Part shown: positions 57,445 to 64,000 of the stretch, one piece after another
How positions within the stretch are numbered: the stretch's first letter is position 1
How the letters are laid out: every line of letters starts with the position of its first letter
From: Candidatus Kaiserbacteria bacterium
GTDB taxonomy: Bacteria; Patescibacteria; Paceibacteria; UBA9973; UBA2103
Direction of reading: 5' to 3'
Length of the DNA: 64,000 nt
Assembly (NCBI GenBank): GCA_016182485.1
Contig: JACPGH010000003.1
Span: 86,033 to 150,032, forward strand
Position numbers and translations under genes: made by a program
Notes under the pieces: generated by a model
The model's database searches: none
The model's input: the letters and a program-made list of their open reading frames with translations, nothing else
Told to the model about the DNA's origin: nothing

Positions 57445-58494
57445 TTATGTAAAATCCGCCTCAGTCCAGCCATTGTATATGAGCCAAGTCATAAATTCAG
57501 GAACCTTATGCGCGAGTTGCAGGATGTTTCTCTTGCTATAGAGATCCTGGCTCCAGGGCTCGAATCTCGCGTTCAAAATATAATGAATGATACTAGTGCT
57601 GAGGAGCTTAACCTTCTTCGTATCGAACTCGAGCACCGGTAGTAACGCGGTTTTTATTCGTTCGGCGGGTGAATCGAGCAGGGCGAGCGTCGATGCATTC
57701 AATAATGATGTAAAATGACTCAGTTCTGGCACACATCGGTAAGAAAAGCCAGCGGCATAGTCGAATATCTTGTCCGCCGATTTTGGAGAGGCGTATTCGA
57801 CGCCGAGTGCCTCTAAATAGCGCAAGGCAGCTCCATACTGGTTGAGTCCTACCAAGATATCGCGCTCGGGTATGTCCTGTGGCGTTATCTTTCCATCAAG
57901 AATATCGGAAATGGTTTGCTGTGATTTATCAAGAAATCTTATGGACCGGGTCGTATTTCGCGTTACATATTTAGTTCGACGGGCGCCTGCTTCTGGTGTC
58001 ATTTTTTTAGCAATCGTTGTGGAAAAAAGCGCAAATTTTGCGTACAAATCAGCAGCCGTCCCAAGCGCCGCGATATTTGCGTACCCATATGAATCCAGCA
58101 CTTCTAGGTAGGCGAGATAAGCGTAAAATCCTCGTTCCGTGAAGGTTCTGGGAACGGCTCGGTTCCGAACATGCTTGAATGTTATCGGATAAATTGCCTC
58201 GGCCTTTTTCAAGAAGGCTAGTTCCGGATGACAATTGATATATTCATATATTTCATAAATGTTTCCACCATTATCGAGGAAACGGTGTATAATAAAATAG
58301 ATTGAGGATTTTGTTTCTTTGTCATTGACGCCGCTACGGATATCCTCGAGGAAAAAATTCTGGAGTCCGGTGGGATTATTGCCGAGCAAGCTCGAATAAT
58401 AGGCTCTTGTGTTTGCAGCCTCGCGGTTATTCCTTGGTACCATCGCGGTGTAATAAAGTGCCGCCTTGTTATAGCCAAACCTCGGTGTATCCAT
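57445..58494 (-). CDS. Unknown paralogue 1 of RiPP-like cluster, anchor helix deleted
   Basis: 349 residues. It aligns with paralogue 2 along its length, but the N-terminal anchor is missing: FGYNKAALYYTAMVPRNN joins the two sides of what is a 20-residue helix in paralogue 2. The protein is therefore probably soluble or exported another way. A 67-bp block (58333-58399) is identical to paralogue 2 DNA although flanking regions differ widely. Shared ends: L-A-Y-L-E-V-L-D-S-Y-G-Y-A-N-I-A and PEFMTWLIYNGWTEADF. TATAAT lies about 30 bases upstream. Function unknown. Confidence 0.72.
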   Translation of the reverse strand: MDTPRFGYNKAALYYTAMVPRNNREAANTRAYYSSLLGNNPTGLQNFFLEDIRSGVNDKETKSSIYFIIHRFLDNGGNIYEIYEYINCHPELAFLKKAEAIYPITFKHVRNRAVPRTFTERGFYAYLAYLEVLDSYGYANIAALGTAADLYAKFALFSTTIAKKMTPEAGARRTKYVTRNTTRSIRFLDKSQQTISDILDGKITPQDIPERDILVGLNQYGAALRYLEALGVEYASPKSADKIFDYAAGFSYRCVPELSHFTSLLNASTLALLDSPAERIKTALLPVLEFDTKKVKLLSTSIIHYILNARFEPWSQDLYSKRNILQLAHKVPEFMTWLIYNGWTEADFT

Positions 58495-58538
58495 ATGATT
58501 CCTGCTTGAGAAGCGTATCTTTCACGCTGATTATAATA

Positions 58539-60038
58539 TCAGGAAAACATATGAGGATAAGGGTTGAGCTGCCATTTTGAGAAGCCTTTTGATAAAGCGA
58601 ATTCCTGAAGCCGGTCGCTGTCGAATGTTCCGAAGCGTTCTATTAGGTACAAGGGGAATGCTTTGGGTATATATACCTGCGCTATATAGAAGCCGATCTC
58701 TTTCTGAATATTATTCTCGGGATAATAGACTATCGGATAATATGCTTCTCCACACGCTCGTAATTTCGAAAGGCAGGCCTCGATTCTCGCCGTTTCGGCC
58801 TCTTCGCACTGCAGGTCACCTTTACATACTTCGCCGTAACTTACGCATTCACCGGAGAGGAACCAGGAAAAATTCCTCACTTTGTCAGCGCCTCTCCAAT
58901 AAAGCTGGCGCCCAATTTTATCTAAGTCGGAAATAAAGGGCTTCAATTCAGTGTCGCCCGTAACTTTTGTCGATCCGTCATACGGGTAATAAAACATTTC
59001 TGATGCCACGATCATTTCTTGCAGAGCGCTTAATATGGCTTCCTCGAAGGTGAGAGCTGAGCCGCCGCTTAAGACGATTTGCGGAATCTCGGCATGAATA
59101 TTCATGCCGGCGATAAATACAGATGGGATAGGGATTGAACTCACATCGAGTATGGAGAGCGAGACACCGAAAGTTTCGAATTCTCGTATTTTATACTGGA
59201 TATATTCGGGCATGGTCGCCGTGTCTATCAATCGCGGGGGAATTGTGGTTAGCCAGTGCACCAAGAAGGCGTCGCGTTGGACGGCTTCGAGTAGTCCCCT
59301 GAGCACCGCTCCCTCTCGGGTAAAGTATCCCGCTGCTCCGTTTGTGGTGGAGTTTGTGAAGAACTTCTGCTTGTTACGGTTCTCGATGAACCAAGAAGTC
59401 ATATGCCGCGGGATATAGGTTGTTTCTTTAGTCACGAGATTGATCCCCCGTACCCAATCGATCGGGACAGAAGGATCGTAGCGTATACTTTCCGAAGCTT
59501 CCTTCTGAATATCGAGAAATCGGTGGAATCTCGGCGGATAGAGGATGGGAGCCTCCTTTGCAAGTTCGTCTGGTGACGCTTTTCGGATCGCCTTGTTCAT
59601 ATCATATGCGCCGGAAATTGCCCGTTCGGTTATCTCCCCTAGGGCTTTGGAGAGGGCCGTGGCCTTATCTTCCGCCACTCCCTGGCCGCTGAAGGACCAC
59701 TTTTTGCCGTTAATTTTCAGGTCTTTTCGCGCAAAGTAGGAGAAATATCCCCTAAAATGCAGATCGCGTTCCGTTATGGCATCGTAAACTCGTTTCTTTT
59801 TTAAGTACTGGAGAAGCACTCCATATGCTGGACTTACGTTGCTCTCATGGCATACATATAACCTATCGGAAAACCACGACAATCTGGAAACAATACGAAG
59901 AAAGAAGAGTTGGATACGATCAGGCAAGCGCAATGGCAATTTCCATGGTCCGTAACGGCGCATCCCGATAAAATCTCCCAAATATTCTTTTAGAGCTATG
60001 TAACCCGCTTTATCGAATAATGCTGAAGGATTGCTCAT
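58539..60038 (-). CDS. YcaO-domain protein (putative cyclodehydratase)
   Basis: 499 residues from ATG 60038, 2 bases after the SagB stop. YcaO signatures: FSGQGVAEDKATALSKALGE then ITER (118-138, ATP-binding Glu), TTNGAAGYFTREGAVLRGLL then EAVQRDAF (231-258, E and R-D), SIPIPSVFIAG and S-G-G-S-A-L-T-F-E-E-A-I (near 315). The C-terminus ends NPYPHMFS, similar to the Pro-rich tail needed for catalysis. YcaO proteins phosphorylate amide backbones to form azolines or thioamides. No E1-like/ocin-ThiF partner is seen, so it could act alone. The N-terminal 115 residues are unassigned and hydrophobic in part. Confidence 0.86.
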   Translation of the reverse strand: MSNPSALFDKAGYIALKEYLGDFIGMRRYGPWKLPLRLPDRIQLFFLRIVSRLSWFSDRLYVCHESNVSPAYGVLLQYLKKKRVYDAITERDLHFRGYFSYFARKDLKINGKKWSFSGQGVAEDKATALSKALGEITERAISGAYDMNKAIRKASPDELAKEAPILYPPRFHRFLDIQKEASESIRYDPSVPIDWVRGINLVTKETTYIPRHMTSWFIENRNKQKFFTNSTTNGAAGYFTREGAVLRGLLEAVQRDAFLVHWLTTIPPRLIDTATMPEYIQYKIREFETFGVSLSILDVSSIPIPSVFIAGMNIHAEIPQIVLSGGSALTFEEAILSALQEMIVASEMFYYPYDGSTKVTGDTELKPFISDLDKIGRQLYWRGADKVRNFSWFLSGECVSYGEVCKGDLQCEEAETARIEACLSKLRACGEAYYPIVYYPENNIQKEIGFYIAQVYIPKAFPLYLIERFGTFDSDRLQEFALSKGFSKWQLNPYPHMFS

Positions 60039-60040
60039 AT

Positions 60041-60781
60041 CTATAAACACAGCGTATACACTACGCGTTCTCGCGAAGTTCCTAGCCCAATCCTTTTTTC
60101 TATCTCAGCGTCTTCTACGCCTCCAACAGGTACAATCGTAATTCCATTTTCTGTCCCGGCCAGAATCATATTTTGCGCGGCATGTCCGGCTTCGAAAAGG
60201 ATATATCGGTAGCCTCGGCTCCCGTATTTATCTACGCTTCGGTCGAAAACGCTCGTGATGCATATCATGGCAGTTGCCTCCAAAAGCCATTCTTGCGGTG
60301 AAAGAATGGCGATATTCTTAGGAGTAAGACGATCGGTCGTGACTGGTTCGAGCGTATGGGCCAGAATTCCGTAGTGGTATATTCCTGGCTCGCAGCCCTC
60401 AATCTTCTTGAATAATAGGAGATATATCTCGAGCGGGTAGCATTTCCCTGCCGATGGAACAGTTCGATGCTCCGCTCTGGATATATCATCCTTGTCTTCG
60501 AGCAAACCATATCCGCATTGAAGTATGTTCGAGAGTATCGGAATGGTAAGTTCTTTCCCGGGGAAATATCTTTCGCTGGAACGCCGCCGGAAGAGAATCT
60601 TCTGAAACAAGTAACTTTCGGCCCGAGGAAGCTTAATTGGCTTAAATAGGGAGTAATGCTTGTACACCACATTCGTCCACGATGCCGGCCATTTGCGCGG
60701 GTCCTTGGGAACCAGCGCACGGCCTTTTTCAGTTCGGTCGATAGTCTCGGTGTGAAAGAAATAATAGAGAAAGGATTTCAT
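60041..60781 (-). CDS. SagB-type nitroreductase-like dehydrogenase
   Basis: 246 residues. FMN fold signature: LFRRRSSERYFPGKELTIPI near 67, the RTVPSAGKCYPLEIYLLLF segment near 107-125 (typical of SagB), G-I-Y-H-Y near 134, EAGHAAQNMILAGTENGI near 199-216 and G-L-G-T-S-R-E-R-V-V-Y-T-L. SagB enzymes oxidise azolines to thiazoles/oxazoles. Position directly before the YcaO gene fits that role. Its start overlaps the stop of the PRTase-propeller gene (ATGA). Length is typical. Confidence 0.87.
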   Translation of the reverse strand: MKSFLYYFFHTETIDRTEKGRALVPKDPRKWPASWTNVVYKHYSLFKPIKLPRAESYLFQKILFRRRSSERYFPGKELTIPILSNILQCGYGLLEDKDDISRAEHRTVPSAGKCYPLEIYLLLFKKIEGCEPGIYHYGILAHTLEPVTTDRLTPKNIAILSPQEWLLEATAMICITSVFDRSVDKYGSRGYRYILFEAGHAAQNMILAGTENGITIVPVGGVEDAEIEKRIGLGTSRERVVYTLCL

Positions 60782-62436
60782 GCTGAGAGTTCGTTCATTT
60801 TATATATCTCGCACATGTGCGTCGGGATATACAGAGTTCTTTTCCCGTCTGGATTCCGGATTGCCTGAATCTTGTTCACTATCCGTTCCGTCAGTTGTAT
60901 AGCTGAAACGGCTTTGCCGCTCGAAATGTCTAGTTCATAAAGCCTTCCGTCATTGCTGCCAATGAATATGCGGTCCTCGTCAACGAGCGGGCTGGCGAAG
61001 ATCCGCCCTCCAGTCTCAAAGGTCCATTCAGTTTGATTCGTCTCAAGATTGAAAGCATAGACCATTTTATCCAGTGAACCGATTGCGACCAAGTTACCTA
61101 CCAATGCTGGCGTAGAGTAGAATCCGAACCGGGCTTCGAATCGATGCACGAGCTGGCCAGTCGCACTCTTAAGCACGTAAAGGCCGCCATCCATACTGCC
61201 GAAGATAACAAGTCCTCGATGGTCGTCGAACACCGCTCCGTACTTCACTTCTCCTTGCGTCTCGAATTTCCATCGTACCATGCCTTTTTTGGCGTCGAAA
61301 GCATACAGGTATTGGTCATTCGAGCCGCAAACGACCAGATTCTCTTTGTGGCTGTATGCGGGGGAGGCATGCACCAGTCCCTCGATTGAGTAGTTCTTCC
61401 ATAGGACCTCTCCGCTCCTAATATCTAACGCCACGACTCCTCCATGTCTTTTGAATAATCCGAACTCAAGGCCGATATAAACGATCCCCTCTGCCGTATT
61501 AATGCAGGGTGAGGAGCCGATCCAATCGGCATCCATGAATACCCATGTGCGCTTGCCTGAAAACCGGTCGAGACAATAAAGATTTCCGTCATATGCGCCG
61601 AACACGACCTTGTCTTCATGTACTATGGGCGAGGAGAAAATAAATTTTCCTTTTGCGCCGAATGGGACCCGATAGGTCCACACGACTTCTCCGCTTTCTG
61701 CCTGAAGACAATAAAATACCCCGTCATCTGCGCCGACGTACAGAAGCTCGCCGACAAGTAGAGGGGCGGATTTCGGTACAACCATGTAGGGGTTTGGCTT
61801 ATTCGTGAGGACGATTTTGTATGCTACTGAGAAGTTTTCAGGATAGGGCTTCCTCGGAATGCTTTTTAGATTATGGAGCGGCAAGACGTCTTCGAAGTCG
61901 TTCAATTCGAACATACTTAGAATTTTTACCCCTCTGACCGTTATATCCCGGTACGCGGACATGTCCCTGAATCTGACGCATACGAAGAAAGCGGAAATCC
62001 GATGTCCTGCCGCTTCCAGTATGAGCATTTGTTTCCGCAGGGTTGAACCGGAATTCAGGATGTCGTCAACCAAGATAATCGGGGCGTCAGAAGAGAGTTC
62101 GCCTTCGATATTGTTCGCCTGGTCGATCTTTTTCCGGGATTTGCGCACGTAAAATCCGGTCGCATCGATATGGGGCGGGGCATGCATAACAATTCCGGCA
62201 ATAAGAGCTATCGCGCCGGTTTCCATACCGCCTATCTGTACTTTCGGTCCATACCGATCTCCTACGACATTCCAAAAGCGTTTCGCGTATTCTTGCAAGA
62301 AATCTCGGTCAAGCGCCTGATTCTTGAAATCCAAAACCCATGTCGGCGCATACTCGGAGGAAGTAAACCGCGCACCGCGCGTCTCAACGGGCTTATATAC
62401 TTTTTCCTTAATCCGGATAATTAACGGATCGGTCAT
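60778..62436 (-). CDS. Phosphoribosyltransferase/PQQ-type beta-propeller fusion
   Basis: 552 residues. Residues about 15-180 are an orotate-PRTase-like domain: PRPP loop PIILVDDILNSGSTLRKQML near 121, preceded by G-M-E-T-G-A-I-A-L. After a linker, 205-545 hold about seven propeller blades of the PQQ-like type: G-L-Y-C-L-D-R-x-S-G, YLYAFDAKKGMVRWKFET, LYVLKSATG, MVYAFNLETNQTEWTFET, R-L-Y-E-L-D-I-S-S-G-K. A cytoplasmic protein: no signal is seen. PRTase plus propeller is an unusual fusion. It starts the putative operon with SagB and YcaO (TACTAT at 62450-62455, 13 bases upstream). Confidence 0.75.
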   Translation of the reverse strand: MTDPLIIRIKEKVYKPVETRGARFTSSEYAPTWVLDFKNQALDRDFLQEYAKRFWNVVGDRYGPKVQIGGMETGAIALIAGIVMHAPPHIDATGFYVRKSRKKIDQANNIEGELSSDAPIILVDDILNSGSTLRKQMLILEAAGHRISAFFVCVRFRDMSAYRDITVRGVKILSMFELNDFEDVLPLHNLKSIPRKPYPENFSVAYKIVLTNKPNPYMVVPKSAPLLVGELLYVGADDGVFYCLQAESGEVVWTYRVPFGAKGKFIFSSPIVHEDKVVFGAYDGNLYCLDRFSGKRTWVFMDADWIGSSPCINTAEGIVYIGLEFGLFKRHGGVVALDIRSGEVLWKNYSIEGLVHASPAYSHKENLVVCGSNDQYLYAFDAKKGMVRWKFETQGEVKYGAVFDDHRGLVIFGSMDGGLYVLKSATGQLVHRFEARFGFYSTPALVGNLVAIGSLDKMVYAFNLETNQTEWTFETGGRIFASPLVDEDRIFIGSNDGRLYELDISSGKAVSAIQLTERIVNKIQAIRNPDGKRTLYIPTHMCEIYKMNELSA

Positions 62437-62507
62437 GCTTGCGCATTCAATAGTACAGCAAATCCTTAGTGCGTGATACCATGAACAGAAAGTAATCACC
62501 TAGCCTC

Positions 62508-63224
62508 ATGAAAGCGCGTTATGCTATTTCTGGGACTTTCGCTTGTGCGGTTGCCGTATTTGTCTTAATACCCCAAATCCCGTTTTTGACGGGAAACCTT
62601 TTTTTCGAAGGAAGCGGGCTACTCTACAACGTCCGGATAGCTCATTTCTTATTTCATCAAGCGGCATATCCGGTTCTGTCCCAAGCACCGCAATATGCCC
62701 ACTATCAATTATCAAGAACCAATTTTATTCAGGGAAATTTCTATCCAGCCCTGGACGAGGCGAGATCTGAATTGCTCTCCTATCCCGATAACACACAGAC
62801 TTATTACATACTAGGCCTTACATACGGCTACTTGGGACGTACACATGAAGCGATCGATTCGTTTTCAAAATACATCGAGTCGCATCCAGGCACATGGGCA
62901 GGTAGAAACGACAAAGCATGGCTTCAGTTCCGCCTAGGGGATATTGATGGGGCACTGGAAACAATCCAGCCTATCGCCAAGAACTTCAGATATACTCCGT
63001 GGGTTCAGAATACGTATTGCGTGCTTCTTCTCAACAAAAAGGAGTTCCTGAAAGCCGAACAAGCCTGTAAGGCTGCTCAAAAAGCGGTGAGTGCCGCTTC
63101 TGAAGAGGATTGGGGCAGGGCATATCCGGGTAACGATCCGCGTATATATGCCGCAGGCCTTCAGGCGATGAGGAAAACGATAGAGGACAATCTTAAACTT
63201 ATACGGGGCAAAATCCGGGAATAG
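62508..63224 (+). CDS. Exported TPR-repeat protein
   Basis: 238 residues. A signal-anchor (residues 4-28) is followed by TPR helices: YQLSRTNFIQGNFYPALDEA, then QTYYILGLTYGYLGRTHEAI, then SFSKYIESHPGTWAGRNDKA, then Q-F-R-L-G-D-I-D-G-A-L (each with the W/L-G-Y/A-P pattern). Probably a scaffold at the membrane. Divergent from the PRTase-propeller gene with 71 bases between the starts. A link to the RiPP-like cluster is possible but not shown. Confidence 0.75.
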   Translation: MKARYAISGTFACAVAVFVLIPQIPFLTGNLFFEGSGLLYNVRIAHFLFHQAAYPVLSQAPQYAHYQLSRTNFIQGNFYPALDEARSELLSYPDNTQTYYILGLTYGYLGRTHEAIDSFSKYIESHPGTWAGRNDKAWLQFRLGDIDGALETIQPIAKNFRYTPWVQNTYCVLLLNKKEFLKAEQACKAAQKAVSAASEEDWGRAYPGNDPRIYAAGLQAMRKTIEDNLKLIRGKIRE

Positions 63225-63297
63225 GATACGTTGTAAACAGGTTACTTACGGACACCCGTAAATATGCTCCTGCCGCTGTATACTTAAAACACGCAAC

Positions 63298-64000
63298 ATG
63301 AAAAGAGGGCAGGTCTTTTTCCGTGAGCTGAAGCAAAGAAACATTTTCGGATTGCTTGCGGTGGCAATTGTTCTATTTGCCTTTGTTGTCATCGCAACCA
63401 GAGAAAACACTCCTTATGCTGCTGAGCTTGCTTTTTCAGAAAATTCTGTACTAGGAGCGGAGGGCGGGTCGGTTATACCTGCGAGCTGCGATAGCCCGAT
63501 ACCCGGAAGCCATTTCAGCGGTGATTGTACGACACCCTGTCCGAACGGAGGGGGCTCATACGACCCATATTGGGATCCTTCTGCCTCAGCCTGTCCAGCC
63601 CAGCCTACGCCCTCTGACCCCCCACCAGCACCTACCGGCCTAACAGCTTCCTGCTCATCTAGTGGAGTCGTCTCTATAGCGTGGAATGCGGCTTCGGGGG
63701 CTGACTCATACCACCTCTACTTGGATTACGCCGGCGACGGTGCTTACCCAACACCTTACGATGCAAGCGTTTTCCCCATCTACGGCACGTCTTTTACGGG
63801 GGCTGCCGGTCCCGGAACCCCGTACAATTGGGCCATAGTTTATTCGTATAACAATGTCAGCGGTTACAGCAGTACCTACGCGCAATCGGCGCCGTTCACC
63901 TGCCCGGTTCCGAACGCCGCCCCAACCATAGACAACGTTACGATCAGCAGTTCTCCCGTCTACCCGAACGGCGGCAATCCGTCAAAATACAACATCAGCG
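63298..64000 (+). CDS. Secreted Fn3-type protein (3' end outside window)
   Basis: The 234 visible codons start MKRGQVFFRELKQRNIFGLL with a signal/anchor (20-34), then ASCDSPIPGSHFSGDCTTPC and a Pro-rich linker, then a Fn3 domain (PTGLTASCSSSGVVSIAWNA, S-Y-H-L-Y-L-D-Y, Y-N-W-A-I-V-Y-S-Y) and the start of a further domain (APTIDNVTISSSPVYPNGGN). Likely a large surface protein. TATACT (63279-63284) is 13 bases before the ATG. Confidence 0.78.
   Translation, partial: MKRGQVFFRELKQRNIFGLLAVAIVLFAFVVIATRENTPYAAELAFSENSVLGAEGGSVIPASCDSPIPGSHFSGDCTTPCPNGGGSYDPYWDPSASACPAQPTPSDPPPAPTGLTASCSSSGVVSIAWNAASGADSYHLYLDYAGDGAYPTPYDASVFPIYGTSFTGAAGPGTPYNWAIVYSYNNVSGYSSTYAQSAPFTCPVPNAAPTIDNVTISSSPVYPNGGNPSKYNIS

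Overview
The window looks like chromosomal DNA of a small-genome, uncultivated bacterium, most likely a candidate phyla radiation (Patescibacteria, Parcubacteria-like) member. This is inferred from gene content and style: short spacers, many small single-helix and secreted proteins of unknown function, Cys-repeat and Fn3-type surface proteins, tRNAs without encoded CCA, tRNA-Ile(UAU), and many dispersed palindromes. No 16S rRNA is present, so the lineage is not proven. A striking trait is that at least 18 genes have a TATACT/TAGAAT-like -10 box only about 6-13 bases before the start codon, which suggests leaderless transcripts. A second set of genes has a strong AGGAGG site, a structured leader and its own hairpin terminator.

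Layout. 0-8.3 kb: pyrG end, purM, a CYTH pseudogene, ASCH protein, AI-2E-type permease, Cys-repeat surface protein, tRNA-Gln with a tandem repeat, GIY-YIG, MazG-like and GNAT genes. 8.3-19.8 kb: an AT-richer accessory island with a Panacea-type toxin-antitoxin pair, then XRE regulator, a 1603-aa helicase-nuclease, a DUF2779 nuclease, a type ISP/IIG restriction-modification enzyme and a small membrane protein, followed by tRNA-Phe and tRNA-Arg. 20-27.5 kb: NYN nuclease, a LexA/UmuD-like repressor with a Y-family polymerase (SOS cassette), methyltransferases, Nudix, DEDD exonuclease and CYTH protein, interspersed with a hairpin repeat family. 27.6-38.5 kb: hydrolases, hemerythrin, secreted proteins, P-type ATPase and Nramp-like transporter. 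38.5-50.4 kb: typA, pyrE and a shortened pyrF-like gene sharing a leader motif, 3-methyladenine glycosylase, ferric-reductase-like protein, ssrA (tmRNA), smpB, ftsH, tRNA-Ile and class I aldolase. 50.4-54.8 kb: L25, a lytic transglycosylase and a PaaK/CapK-like adenylating enzyme.

54.8-62.4 kb holds the most interesting part: a minus-strand cluster with a phosphoribosyltransferase/beta-propeller fusion, a SagB-type dehydrogenase, a YcaO protein, three tandem paralogues of an unknown family and a small secreted Cys/Gly-rich peptide. I read it as a putative azole-forming (LAP/TOMM-type) RiPP pathway that lacks a visible E1-like partner. The window ends with a TPR protein and the start of a secreted Fn3-type protein.
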